Shown here one piece after another: positions 1 through 13,700 of a DNA stretch of 64,000 bases. This stretch comes from Apostichopus japonicus (Eukaryota > Echinodermata > Holothuroidea > Aspidochirotida > Stichopodidae). The position numbers were made by a program, and so were the translations under genes. The notes beneath the pieces were generated by a model. It had not been told where the DNA came from. It searched no databases and worked only from the letters and a program-made list of their open reading frames with translations. The DNA lies in assembly GCF_037975245.1 (NCBI RefSeq), contig NC_092580.1, forward strand, positions 6,114,501 to 6,178,500. Direction: 5' to 3'. Within the stretch, counting starts at the first letter, position 1, and every line of letters begins with the position of its first letter.

Positions 1-2826
1 AGACAGACTGCTCTCTAAAGCCAATTAACCCGATCACAATTTATGTAGATATGCATGCTGCTTGAAAGGTCACAACAATAGAGGTGGGTAGAGGGAGAGG
101 GTGGTTGGGAGGGGGGGGGGAGAATACATGCCTGACATAAGGGGGGTCATTTAGGGGGCTCATATAAATATGGGAGGAAAAATGACTTTGTTTCTTTCAT
201 ATTATATACTTGAACATGAATGAAGACTTCAAGAAGGGCCTGATGTAGCTCTTCATGCTGCTGGAGGTGTACTGTGTAATATGATAAACATGTTTGTCCC
301 GTGCTCCACTTCCTTGCCAGTCCTCCCAGATTCATATTCTGCTCTGAATTAATTACCTTGGTCAAATGGTATTGTCTGATCAGTGTAAATTCACTTTATC
401 ACTTGGTTATTTTTCCTTGTGAATACAATTTAATAGTTCATCTTAAGTCTTTAAGGACATTTAAAATGTTGTTGCCTAATGTTTTCTTGATATCAGCACA
501 AGGTCGAATTGAGGTCATAATTTGAGAAATCGTTTAAATATTGAAACTGCTTCCACATTTAAAGTGGTTATGTCAAAACCAGATTACAAGCTACCTTGTA
601 TCTTTAAACCACCTTCAGGTATTGACACATTCAGTGACAAATTTGGAACTGGGTTCTTTCTGATCAAATTGAAAATGTGTAATAAGAACAGATAACGATG
701 GTGTGGTTATGTCACATGACTGGTCATGTGAACCGAGGCATGAATGAATTTATTTCCTCTCCTGTCATATGTTAACACTGAAATTATACTGCACGTATCG
801 GGCAGTATATCGCTGAGGTTGAGCATGCAGTGCGCTGAAAAGATAAAATCAGTCTTTTGAAAGATTATGATGTATTGAATTAAGAAGTATTCAATTTGGG
901 TTTTAGTCATTTGGTCTCGGTGGAGATGATGGGAAGGATAAAAGGGATAGGAAGGGTAGCAGGGCAAATTTTGAATGGTAATCTTGTAATCTGTGACGAC
1001 CATATATATCTGTTAAAACAACCAAATTCTGCTGTCTGGCCGTCCTGTGGATAACTAGCTGTTTACGGGAATTTCAAATTGTATTGTAACTAAATACTGC
1101 CAAACAGCTAATTGATAACTTTTATCTCCACCAAAGCTGATGTTCTATACATCTCTCTTACAGTGTATGTATCCTACAGTGACATACTGATCATTGTTAT
1201 TTTGACGATAGATTCAAGCGATCACCAGAAAATATCCTTCAATAATTTGAAGTAGGGGAGTGGGTGTGGACTTTTGGGGAAAAGGTGACCTGCGATGATA
1301 TATACACAAGATATATACAGGTGGCTTGTGGTCTTGGAGAGGTTAGATAAGGGGAAGAAAACAAGTTGTCTGGCTAAAACATTAACATGAACAAACTTGA
1401 GGTATATCTGCACTTTTTCATATCTCTCTTGCGACTCTTGCCTTGCTATCACTTTGCTGTGGAAATTAGGCAAGTTGTGTAACATCTATCAGTTGTTATC
1501 ATCCCTTCACATCGTAAAATTGCACAAGGTTTGTTCATCCAAAGCAGATGATTCACAGTACAATAAAATGGGGGAGAAAATCAATCATTGTCCAAAGTTG
1601 CACACATTAAGGTCATTGGAATTACTTTCAGTACGTTAATGAAGTTAAATACATATCAACATTATGCTTTTGGCTCACTGGTTTTGCATGTTATATTTTC
1701 ATGCATTTTTAAATGCAGTGTTAGAGAAAACTGAATACACAGCTTTCTTTGTTATTTCTCAGGCTTATCATATTTGAAATCTTGTCAAAGGTAAGGGTTG
1801 GTAATAGCACTTCAATAAATATACAAGGAGTTCAGGGAATTTCTTTCATTTTGGGTAGACATTGTCACATAGTGTAAGTTACTGCATCAAAACATACTTA
1901 TAAATGCTAATAACGATATGTAAGAATGTATGTTATCTGTTTCTGTTAAAGAGAAAGAATAAGAATTTGCTATATTGCTAAATTGTAACTCCTTGGAGGC
2001 TGATCATATGGAATTTCAGATGCAGTCCACTGATTAATATAGACTAGATGCCATAATATATACTGAAAAGTCGCTGTGGAGAAAGAATTGCCGGGAGTTT
2101 AATAAATTTTGACAAAATATGTTAAATATAGATGTACATGTAGGTAATGCATTGCAAAGGTAGTTATAAATTGAGGAATACATTAATAGTGTGTAATGTC
2201 AGTTACAGTCTTAAATGCACCATAACTTATCCCACCATTCTACATGATGTTAATCCTTACAATGCATCCTAATGAATTGTGAGCAGCAATAAAACCACTC
2301 GGGCAAGTACTGAGGATTGGTTTCAAGGACACAAGGTATTAGGAAGGTGGGACTAATTCTTCCCGAAGCTGCTTTGTAGACATGCAACTTGCCAGCTAAG
2401 GGGGGTGGTGGGAACCAAACAGCCTCCTCCCTCCCACTGAAAAATTAGGCAGGAAATTACAAGACTTAGACTTCTACTATAATTTTATTGAGGGCTCTCT
2501 CTGGTTGGCCTTTGGACCCCACACATACATGGCTTTATCTTTCGTACTGGCACTGGCCTTTCAGCTTCATTACCAGCATTCTGTATCCCCAAAAACATTG
2601 CTCTTGTTTCGCTTTGCCAACTTCCCATTTCCAAATGTCTGGTGGTGCCACTGGTATTAGTGTACAGTCCTTACAGTAAATTGTAAACAATTGCAGATAC
2701 ATGAAGTTTCCTTAGCCCAACATCCAAAATATTCTTAGTTTGCCACTGACTCAGTAATCAACCATCGATCGTAAAACACTTGAAGAAAATGGAACATGCA
2801 TATCGACATGGGTAGATATGCATAGT
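1..2826. other. AT-rich non-coding sequence
   Basis: I find no convincing gene here. The stretch starts with a purine-rich tract ending in ten G residues (about 111-120). All open frames are short and lack family motifs or splice-supported boundaries. Confidence 0.5.
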
Positions 2827-3165
2827 TTACATGCACGCCTGATCCAAATTCACTTTTGCACAATGTTGAATACTACATGCTATGTTTACTGAAAATGAAA
2901 GAAGCTTAAGAACAAATCTTTCACCTTTCTTATTAAGATAAGAACTAGAACTGTCAGATACTCTTACATTTTGATGGTCCAAACACTTTTCAGCACTATA
3001 GAATTGCCTTTCTATGTAGTATCTGTTGTGTGCAGCCTGACTCCTCTTGACAACCACAATGAAGTATTGAATTTCTTGACAGTTGATAGGATGACCCACT
3101 TGAGCAAGATCCGTTTCTTGTTGTGTAGTTGGCTTGATAGTGTATGTGCTATTTACTTGACACAC
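2827..3165 (-). other. possible exon or exon remnant, unidentified
   Basis: A 112-codon open frame on the minus strand. It is one of the longest in the window, where stops are frequent because of the AT content. The middle part (residues about 30-80) has a hydrophobic beta-strand-like segment, YFIVVVKRSQ, followed by charged and aromatic residues. This faintly recalls fibronectin type III regions of receptor proteins. A donor-like CAAAT|GTAAGAG lies inside the frame near 2968-2974, so a real exon would end there. A possible acceptor (CAACAAG) lies near 3110. No start, partner exon or clear homolog can be named. It may be a chance frame or a decayed exon. Confidence 0.2.
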
Positions 3166-6100
3166 AAGTGAGTTATTTATCAGTTCTGTTACTCATGCTC
3201 TCAACATCATCCCAAGTACTGAATATCTGCATATCTGTTTAAATAAAACATTCCTCTTTCAAACTTTAAAGATAGTTGCATGAAATTATACCACTTTGAG
3301 TATATACTTGCAGTCATGTAAGCAGTAATTCTTTGTGTGATTTTTAATTTATCAATTGTAAGTGTCATAAACTGAGAACACTTGTCTTTTCTTGTCTGTG
3401 TTTTCTCTTATTTTCATATAGTGCTAAGATCATTACATCAGAATTGCTTGTCATTTATGAAATTTGTAATTTGTATTTATTTTCACATGATTGCCTTACT
3501 CCATGGTTAGGTGATAAATAATCTGCAAGATTACCGTAAGATTTTGTCTAATGCAATGATGAGAGGACAACATATATCGATATACATGAGATAAGCGTTG
3601 ACTGCAAAATAGCGTTACCAGGAGAAGTAAAAACACAAGGAAACGTTGTACAGCTTTAAGTACATAACAAAAGACATTGAAGACATATTTTAGTTTAAAA
3701 ATTACCGTACCAGTTCTTATACACACCAATAAAATGTATCATACCATCCCATAAGGATCGTGACCAAAACCCAAGTCAGTTTTGCACTGTTATGGTTGGA
3801 TTATGACTCATCATCTAATTATAATGAACTTTGCTATCATAATTGATAAACAAACATTGATAACCAAAATTATATAGTTTGTCTTTCAGTTATGCTTATT
3901 TTTTCCAATTAAATTTGTTTCAAATGAACTGGGTGTAAAGAATGTGTTTTGCATATCTTACAAAGTTGTATGTATTGATTTAGGTGAATAATTTATCAAC
4001 TTGTATCCATACCACATTGGTAATTATGAGATGATAATATAGAAGCAAATCCTTATAGACCATTACATTTTGATTGTCAGAAACTTAAAATATATACAGA
4101 GGAAACTTATCAAACTGTATTTGGTTGAAGAAATTTTGATACTCATCGAATTTAGCATTTTCAAATGTCATGTCTGTTCAATGGTAATATTAAAACAGTA
4201 GACAAGTTACTAGTTGTATTAAAAAATATGTCTACAGCTATTGAACCCTCTACATTTTTTTTGCTCTTGATTACTCAGTTTAAAACCCTTTCCTGTTCCT
4301 TTACCGTCACCCGCTTTACCCTCTCCTTTCACATCTTCTTTCCCTCCTCCAATGGCTGTACTTTCATTAATCTACCTTTCTCAGTACTGTACTTTAGATT
4401 CTTTTAATTCAGTCTTCAGTCACGGTAGTTTGATAACTGGTGAGAACATGAAATTAAATTGTTTTCCGAACTGTCAGTTCTTGTGTACATCAATATCCTC
4501 AAGTTAATGTCAGAATTCTTTATTTTCTTAAAGTCACCAAGGAATCAATTGATATTGAGAATAATGTAAGTTGGTAGGCCATTGACCTAGGATGTGGAGA
4601 AATGCAATCGAAATAATTTCTTTCCTTGAAGAGACAACATCAAATATGATACCTTCTTTGTAAGAAGTTGATGGTACAATAATACAGAGCTATGTGGCTT
4701 TTAGTTTTACCATGTAAGTCCTTGTATACTTGTAGAGAAATTTGCAACTTCAATTGTAGCTTCTTTGAGTAATAGATACTGTAGGATTCATTTGCGTGTG
4801 GTGTGATGACACTCTTTGCTTGTTATAATTGGCACATACCTTCTCATTTTACCTGATGTGGTAAAAATTATCAACTAAGTAGTTCTGCATTCTCAATTGT
4901 TTTATAAGTTAACCAAGATGTAAATTTGTGCCATTTCTTTAGGCAATATTGATGTATTGGTATAATGCATTGTAATTGGGTTCTCACTTTGGTTAATGTC
5001 AACTTTTGAAAGAAGATAAGCCAATATCTGTCTCAGTCTATTCAAGGATGTGACAAGAGAATGGCTTGCAGTAATCTATTGGAAAGAGTAAACCATGGCT
5101 TTTATTCTGAGTCAAGAATTTTACTACATAGTTACATAATAAAGCAGTACCAAAACAAAGAAAAGGAATATAAGCCACAGTCCACAGACCACTTACTCAT
5201 AAACTGGTGACTAATATGTTTTTGTTTATAGTTATATAGCTTGAGGTAACAATAAATACGTAACATGCCAAAAATGAGACAAATTAGCTGCCTCAAAATA
5301 CCATAGATTATGTTAAAAGCAGCTTCTTCATGTTGGGTTGTTAGTTATTTGACTTAACCTGCTGTGTATAATTACTTGAATTACTCTCACAATTAAGTGA
5401 ACAGCATATCCTTCTCAATGATTCCATCAAATAAACATTAATAAATGAGTAAGTAATGATCCATATTCCAGATACTTTGAAAAGAACCCATTCTTATTTG
5501 TAGCTCGCCCTTCATAAGTAGTCCATAAATCACCTTCATGGACCAATTACTGATCAAAGTTTAAGCCAAGATTGGCAGAACATATAAGTTAAACTAATTT
5601 TTGGTAAAACTTATATTAGGTATTTTTTTTATGTTAACAATGAATTTGATATAGACCCTTTCATGTATGCAGACTTGATGTATTGAGCTGTGCATGCACT
5701 GATAACCAATGCAACATCCTACAATTGACTTACACATCATAAAAATCTAGATCATTGTTGTCTTTACTTGTACTCTACAAATACATTATCACTATTGCAA
5801 GCTATGCCTGTTACTGCAAACTTAGGCACATATCATGTACCACTTTTCTAATGTCTAATGTATAAACCGGTCCAAGACAGACGGTATAATGCTGTGATGA
5901 AATCTCAAAAGTAGCTATGTCTCATTTGTACTGCCCGAGGTCACAAGACTGTAAAGATGTTTCATAATGCAGTAGTCTATTTTGAGATTTCTCCAGAGAT
6001 TTTACCCGGCTGTAATTGACAATCTCATTATTCAAAAGTGTTTGCAAAGCCTTATTGTGAATGGTACTGCACACGCTCCTCAAGAGTCAGAGCAGGTGAT

Positions 6101-8461
6101 GCCAACAGATACGCAATAAAATTTCACATTCTCTCTGGGAAGAACAATTTTCATTTTAGTGAGAAGAGGTTTCCAACTCAGTAAATGACCTACAGTTAGG
6201 AAGCATTATTGCAACAGCTCAGTATTGTTACTAAGGCTTAAAAAGTTGCGTCCGTGGGACACAACGTCTTAAAATTGTTTGTGTCCGCTCAGAAAAACTT
6301 GCAGCCCTGCAGCCCTTCATGAAAGCATGCACTTTAAAATACCTGTACAGGAACACACACTACTTAGCTATAATGACCAATGACAACAAATTTGGCTTGT
6401 GCACAACAGAAGCCTATAGTGATAGGTCTATAATATATGCATGAAAGAAAAATCAAATGATGAAACTTGTTACTAATATACAACAACAAAATGACTGTCA
6501 AATTCAGAAATAGGAAAATTTTGCAATAGACTAGTTACAGTAGCATATGTGCTGGCCTAGACACCACGCAATGCATACTACTGTATACTACTACAGTATG
6601 ACTGTGTGCGTACTATTGTATACGTACCATTGTCTCACCCTCCGCTGTCCTCGCCGCGCCATAGTGGCCTGGAAATTACGGAAGAGAGATGGCCATACAC
6701 GCACACAAAGAATTGCCAGATGCTAGAGCGAAGAAAATACGGTAATGCATAGGTCATATGAGCTGAGTACGTTGCTTGTTAATTCACAAACCAGGTAAGG
6801 TTCGGGGACTCCCTTACATAGCCTCTGTGAAAATGTGAAAGGCTTTGAATACGCTGTGATATCGGAAATCAATGTAAAGTAAAACAGTGCCTAGAGAGAA
6901 AATGCAAGAATAAACATACTTGAATAAACATACTGAGCCTCTTAAATTTGGTAGAAATATTGCTGATAGATCTCGACGACACAAGAACAATTGCCCTTAA
7001 AAGGCCTAGAACTTGCTCCCAGCTTTTATGAACTCCTGCCATTACAAGTTACCATTAACAGTTACCCAATTCAATTTTATTCACAGTTAAACCAGGTTTT
7101 TCCTTTTCCCAAACCACTATAGGCAAGTCGGCCCAACCCCTTTCCAGTACAGTATGTAAATAATTTTTAAAACGATTATAAAACTCAATGGCTACTTTTG
7201 ACAATGAATGAACATTGCACACATAAAAAATATATATAATTGAAGCATGTGGTCAAAGGGACCGCAAGAAAATTTGCAAAGAAATTACTGTGTTATGAAT
7301 GCACATTTTACTTTAGCAACTCTCAATGCAGAGAGAACAAACATACTGTGAGATGAAAAATCCTTTCCAGCATCATGAATGTGAGCTTCCCACAAAATTT
7401 ATAAATTGTCTCAACTCAAAAAATTTTGTGATCAAAACAATGATTCAAATCTTACCTGATATTATAGAAACAATTTAATTACAACCTCATACCATGATGC
7501 TTTTGTCGAAATGTGTTGTCTACAAGGCCTAACGTTATGATATTTGAGTGCGCACATATGATAACCTATAGCACAAACTTCACTATCTCTCTACACTGGG
7601 GAAAGTAACATTCAAGTAGTTGTTGTTAAACAACATTCTTTGTGTTCATTGAGCATTATAGGTGCAAGAATGTTTCCAGACAATGGTTAAGGGACTATTA
7701 GCCAATCGGATCATGGGAGATATGGAAAAGCATCATTGCCTTTTTTTTAAAGGAAAATCTCTGCAATGGAACTGCTGTTAACTCTGTACCTGGCAGTTGA
7801 TTGTAAATGATTATTTGTTTTCAAACAAATTCAATCATCTGTAGGATTGGAAGAAATGTTTGGTTCTTTAGAAAAGAAGTTGTGTTACGGCTTGGTTTAT
7901 GCGCAGGCAACCCCTATACAGTAGACTATAGTACCTGGGGCCCTAGTTGACTACTAACAATATACATGTGGACATCCCCAATTGAAGTTTAGATATAAAA
8001 GCATTAAATTACTATAATAAACAAACTTTAGTAAGTTGTAACTACTGTAATTCAAGTTTCGCGATATTTAAATTCATAAGTTAATGACACAAGACCCCTT
8101 AGATTTGATCTCAGAAAACATTACACGATTATCTGTCATCTTGGTAAAACATTTTCGACGACAAAGCATGTTGGTTAGGCTTCAATGTGCCATACACTAA
8201 CAACGGTAGGTTAAATTGGGTTCGTTAACACAAAAAAGTGAAGACAATTTTTTGTGGCAGTTTACCAATACACTTAATGTGCAATTACTTAGCACCATGT
8301 ATCTGCCTAAGTGCCTAACCTTTTCTTCATAGAAAGTATTGATGTTGTAGATCTGTACTATGGAGACTTGAGCAGTGATCATAGTGGCGAGAGAATTTTG
8401 TGTTTTGGCGAGTAGATTTTTAGTCATGGTCGCCAAATATTTGTTGAGGCCTGATACACTT
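3166..8461. other. AT-rich non-coding sequence with one CpG-containing patch
   Basis: No gene is supported. A patch at about 6610-6810 is richer in CG dinucleotides than its surroundings and ends in a good splice-donor match (CCAG|GTAAGG, near 6792-6802). It could be a non-coding first exon or promoter, but nothing confirms this. The rest is AT-rich with short homopolymers. Confidence 0.4.
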
Positions 8462-8550
8462 CCCAGACGAAAATAATTCCTGGCTTTTAAGCAAGAGTCA
8501 AGAAAACCCCGGTTTTCCCTGGATATCCAAGCTTTATTCCTGCCTCAGGT

Positions 8551-8880
8551 AGCCAGGAAAAGCCAGGACTTTGAAAGTCCAGCCTTTTCCTGGCTTCACC
8601 CAGCCTTACAAGTCCACACTAGGCAGGAAAAGCGAGGGCAATGCTGTCCTGGCTAGGCAGGAAAAGCCAGGACTTTGAAAGTCTAGCCTTTTCCTGGCTT
8701 CACCCAGCCTAACAAGTCCACACTAGGCAGGAAAAGCGAGGGTAATGCTGTCCTGGCTAGGCAGGAAAAGCCAGGATTTTGAAAGTCCAGCCTTTTTCCT
8801 GGCTTCACCCAGCCTCACAAGTCCACAATAGGCAGGAAACGAGAGTGGAATGCTGTCCTGGCTAGGCAGGAAAAGCCAAG
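8551..8880. repeat. left tandem array of the foldback-like element, ~104-bp unit x3
   Basis: The GGCAGGAAAAGCCAGG motif recurs near 8551, 8656 and 8760, with a last partial copy near 8864. Each unit also carries GGACTTTGAAAGTCC followed by CCTTTTCCTGGC, so every copy can fold on itself. The copies differ by only a few substitutions, which implies recent or homogenised amplification. Confidence 0.85.
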
Positions 8881-9081
8881 CTTGCCTTTTACCCAGTATT
8901 AGCTAGTTGTAAGATGGTCAGCTCTTACATAAAGTTTTCTTTTGTACCATAGTTTTACTTGTTTATTAGTGCAGTGCTCACTGTACAGAGGGCTATACAT
9001 TTGTACAGTATATTTGTAAGTTGTTTTGTGGTCGGGGGGGATTAAGATTTCTCTCTTCTGGGTTGCTTAGCAACTATCTTT

Positions 9082-9546
9082 GTTCTTCCTGGAAATTAGC
9101 TCTCACAGGAAAAGGGGTCTGTGTATATATATTATAGGGACAAAAGAGTTTTGTGAGGGTATATTAGCAGTTGGCCATGAGTATTGGAGCAAGACAGTTG
9201 CAAAAGAGGAGAAATATAGTTTTAATGCTGGATAGTTTGTTTTAAACCTTAATTTACAAAATCAAGTTACTGTAGTCCTTATTATTTTTTGGAAGGAGTG
9301 ATATTCACCTGACAGTCTGGCACGCGTTTTACTATAAAGGACATTATTTACTATAAAGGATATTACTTACTTAGAGGATATTATTTTACCGTAAAGGATA
9401 TTCTGGGACACCATTTGTTTAACTGACATTATTTTACTGCAAGGATACCCTGGGACACTATTGCTTATTAATTAAAGGATACTATTTTGTTGGGATTGGA
9501 CATTTATCATACAATTTATTCTGTTCAACTATACTGATGTCGTGGA
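9082..9546 (+). repeat. direct repeat, first copy, in the element core
   Basis: A block of about 465 bp starting GTTCTTCCTGGAAATTAGC and ending at GATGTCGTGGAA. It is followed almost immediately by a second copy. Its second half contains smaller reiterations of TAAAGGATATTATTTACT-type sequence. Confidence 0.9.
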
Positions 9547-9550
9547 AGTT

Positions 9551-10025
9551 GTTCTTCCTGGAAATTAGCTCTCACAGGAAAAGGGGTCTGTGCATATATA
9601 TTATAGGAACAAAGGAGTTTTGTGAGGGTATAGGAAGTTAGGCAGTTGGCCATGAGTATTGGAGCAAGAGAGTTGTAAAAGAGGAGAAATATAGTTTTAA
9701 ATGCTGGATAGTTTGTTTTAAACCTTAATTTACAAAATCAAGTTACATGTAGTCCTTATTATTTTATGGAAGGAGTGATATTCACCAGACAGTCTGGCAT
9801 GCATTTTACTATAAAGGACATTATTTACTATTAAGGATATTATTTACTTAGAGGATATTATTTTACCATAAAGGATATTCCAGGACACCATTTGGTTAAC
9901 TGACAGTATTTTACTGAAAGGATACCCTGGGACACTATTGCTTATTAATTAAAGGATACTATTTTGTTGGGATCGGAAATTTATCATACAATTTAATCTG
10001 TTCAACTATACTGATGTCGTGGAAG
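9551..10025 (+). repeat. direct repeat, second copy, in the element core
   Basis: Starts with the same GTTCTTCCTGGAAATTAGC and ends at GATGTCGTGGAAGA. It differs from the first copy by scattered substitutions and a small insertion (about 10 bp, near 9630). A tandem duplication of the element core is the simplest explanation. Confidence 0.9.
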
Positions 10026-10435
10026 ATCTGTACCTGATGTCACCAGCACGCCAACTCACCAGAACAGATTTATAAATTAAGTGTATTTACTTTAACATTT
10101 GGGTGCACCTCACGACTCTAAGTCATTTGATTTAATTTTTTGACTGGGCCCAGATCAGCTGTATATTGTTTGTTATTCATAATTATAATTTATTTTGATC
10201 CAATCCAGTTGAGTGTTCCATTTTTATGTGTCTTGTTCTGTGTTTGGTCATCACACCAAACCCAGAGTTCTCTGATCAAGAACAAACATTTATTTTCAGT
10301 GGCTAACACCCTTACATATAATTCATGATTTTAAGTTATGAAAATTTCCTATACCACAAACACACTTAAACCTCCTATAAGCTAAAAGTAACTGCCAACT
10401 AGCCAGCAAGATAATTTATATAGGGTAAGCATGGA

Positions 10436-10777
10436 CACCTGGCTTTTCCTGGCTCCTCACTGATATAAACAGGGACCTGGCTTTTCCTGGGTAATCCTGG
10501 GTGTGCATACCAGGCTTTTCCTGGTTTTTCCTGGCTCTTCACTCACACACTAGAGACCTGGCTTTTCCGGGGTAAACCTGGGTTAACCATCCAGGCTTGT
10601 CCGGCCTTTACCTGGCTCTAAATGAGTTATATAAACCAGGCTTTACCGGGCTTTTCCTGTCCGAATTACCATTTTCAAACCCAGGAATTTCCCTGGATTT
10701 CCCTGGGTTAAATCCAGGCTTTTCCTGGCTTATATTCCAGGGAATTCCAGGGTTTTCCTGCCTTAAATTCGTCTGGG
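10436..10777. repeat. right motif array of the foldback-like element
   Basis: Repeated CCTGGCTTTTCCTGG variants, inverted relative to the left array, with interspersed AACCTGGGTTAA and TTTCCCTGGATTTCCCTGG modules. Open frames on both strands here are only translations of the repeat. Confidence 0.8.
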
Positions 10778-13700
10778 CTACCACCAAAGAGAGAAGAAGA
10801 GTTAACATCATCCACATAGAAATGTAGGCTACTCAGTTACCGTATCTACATTGAACAAAGAGTGGAATAATATATGATGTGATCATGTACTTTTATAGTG
10901 GATGTAACTACATGCTTTTATGCATGATATGGCTTGTTGGTATTGCTAGTGCATTTCATTTATGGTAAAATGGTGTTCTCAACCTGGTGACAATTCAACT
11001 GAGGCGTGTATTTAAAGAAGGCAAAAATCTGTAGTGGTAAATTTAAATTCATATTTCTACCTTGAAAAAGAAACACAAGAATTGTTAGGAAAGATCCATT
11101 ATAGACTTTGGTGCAAGCAATAAGAGGTATCTTGAATAAATAAAGAAATGTCTTTGAATATTGTTCAATAGATTTTGTTTCGTAATGAAAGCACTATACT
11201 TTAAGGTATGCTGTATTGGCATCAAGTATGCTAGATATTCAAATATGGCCATCTTTTGTCAAAATTCAAAATTTGGTCAAATTCAAAATTTTGGTCAAAA
11301 CTGTTTTTACTACAACCTTTAAGGAAATTGTCCTCACTGGAACATTCAGTCATCTTGTGTGTTCCTTAAAAATGTCTGAGAACAATTTGGAAAGTAAAGA
11401 CCTCCAGGAAAGTACTTTTTGAAAACTTCTAGCAATTATAGCGTCCTATAATTTTGGGCCTATACTGACTACCTTTAAGATCCTGAAGGTTAAGAGTATC
11501 TTAGAAATGTCCATGTGATAGCATAATTGCATTCTTCCAGTTTGAAGTTAAATTGAAGAAATTCAAAGCACTTCAAGTAGTCCTTGTAGGTATAAAGGTT
11601 CCTAGTGATTCTCTCCCCTTTTTGTATAAATATAGAAAGGGAAGAATTATTAAAATTTTATCTCATAATGGAGAGAATATTACTGGGAAGTAGCTAGTTG
11701 ACTGTCCTACTAAATTTAGGTAAACACTGAGGACAACAACTAGGTCTATAGATCACTGTCAGTCGTAAATGCTTTAGATTGTTTGCTTTCTGCTGCATTA
11801 AAAACTATCCTCCTCTGTTCCTGACCAACTTAGGTTTCCAACTACTATTTTAAGTTCAAACATGACTAATGTACAGTAAATATTGCTGTACGAAGCTTGA
11901 TGGATGTAAGGTTTTCCACTTTTTTCTGGGGTACATGAAAGGCATGTCCGTAATTGAAGCTACATGGAACCTGTGCATACTACAGGAGGATGCTGGTTGC
12001 CTCCACAACTACCCCAAGGGGACAAAGATATATCCTTTCCTGAATCTAATGAATGCTTTGAGATACCTCGATAGTATAAAGCAGCTTCTTCAGTTGAGTC
12101 ATCCAAACTTTTTTATTTATTAACATATTTCACAGAGTTTTGTAAGAAATGAAAACTAGTTAAGTGGGCAATTTCATATTTCTAATTGATTCTGAAAAAG
12201 TTGTTGCTTGAGCACTTTATACAATCATGCTCAGAGCCAATCAAAAATGTCCTAAATTTTTAACATTTTTGTTATTATTTGAAAAAAAAACTCAACTTTC
12301 AAGCTACATAATTGTTTTAGAGTTTCAGTAGTCTAACAAAATTGATAAAATCAATGTAAAGAACGTCCTTGAAATAAATATCACATGATTATTTTTATTA
12401 CATTAAGGGCCAAAATTATGTTGTGTTTCATCAAGTTGACGGATAGATCAACCTGTTTATATTACACATATTAGAGAAAAAGTTGAATTTCTGCATCATG
12501 TTAGGTTGTATCATTTGTTTCCCATTAACTCACTGCCCATTATGTAAACCTCTTTTGAGTCTTTTCTTTCAACCTTGCAAATGGATTCGATTTAGGGAAG
12601 ATCGACACTAATTATTTGAAGGGATTTGCTACAAATGACAAAGCATTAAATAGCTCAAATAAGTATATAAACTCAAATAGAAACTGACAGCAATAGTTCT
12701 CCTTGCCATATAGTTTGATCAATGAATGAGCTCTGTCTTACAGAAAACAACCCCCTGTGGACTTTAAGAAATTTACACAATTGAACCCATACTAGATTGC
12801 AACTGATGGAACAGCTTAATTTAAAGCTTTCATGGCAGAGGGGAAGGAATGAAGGTTGGGGTAAGAATATTGTTCTTTAGGATACCAGCCCTTCCTTCAC
12901 ATGGCGTCAATATTTCTGTTGCATTAGAAAAGCCACTTGTTGGACAGAATGAAACAAATAGAAAGGACATAATTCTGGGGAAAAAATGATTAAAGCTCTG
13001 AGCTAATATCCATTCTTTTCATTGAATAGCTAGTCTAAATAGAAAATTAATATAACATTGACTTGTTTCTTTTAAGCAGCTGTTTCTGTTTATAGTTCAT
13101 CCACTGCTACCATTCATAGATCATCAAGGAATAATCGTTTTATATATTCTTATTTGACTGTCACTTTAAAAGATTTTGTAAATTTGCATAATTACATCCT
13201 ACAAACATCTTTTGATCAGAGTATATATTAGCTCCATCTAGGGCTAACAGTATCTGCATAATTAATTCCATCTAATTTTGTGTGCTTCCTCTATAAGGCA
13301 TATCTATTGCAAGTGCCAATGTTAACATTCTGTGCCCAAAGAGCTGCTGTGCATTGTTGCATTTATGTATGAACATGGTAGTTATTAACATTTTGTATAT
13401 TAAAGCAGATAATTCCCTACATTGATCAAAAGAATTAAGTTTCAGAAACTTGGACGTTGAATTCATGCTCTCTCTTGATCATTTCACATCTGCAACATTT
13501 GAACAGAAACACAGTTAGTAATTGATTCATGGTATGACTAATGCATAATATGATACTTCAGACCTATTATATGTGTATCATGTTTGCAAAGTGGCCTGAA
13601 TTACTTATATTTATTGATTGTAAGATGTGTGTAAGAATCCATCAGACTGGGAAGCCGTGCAGAAAGCTTTGTAACATATTACAGATACTCCATTTTTACT

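Larger units (their letters stand above)
8462..10777. mobile_element. foldback-like non-autonomous DNA transposon
   Basis: The ends carry a perfect 10-bp inverted repeat: CCCAGACGAA at 8462 and TTCGTCTGGG ending at 10777. Inside both ends are arrays rich in the same motif in opposite orientation. On the left it is mainly AGGAAAAGCCAGG; on the right it is CCTGGCTTTTCCTGG. The left array is about three copies of a roughly 104-bp unit (8551-8880), each with an internal hairpin. The right array (about 10436-10777) is more irregular, with units of about 15 bp. The core holds two long direct copies. No transposase frame is visible. Long inverted ends made of short tandem modules match the foldback class (sea urchin TU elements, Drosophila FB). 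I could not see a clear target-site duplication, so the exact limits are uncertain. Confidence 0.65.

Noticed and set aside
10597-10827. Open frames on both strands with Pro/Gly/Phe-rich repeats
   Set aside because: They are translations of the CCTGG-type repeat array of the foldback-like element.
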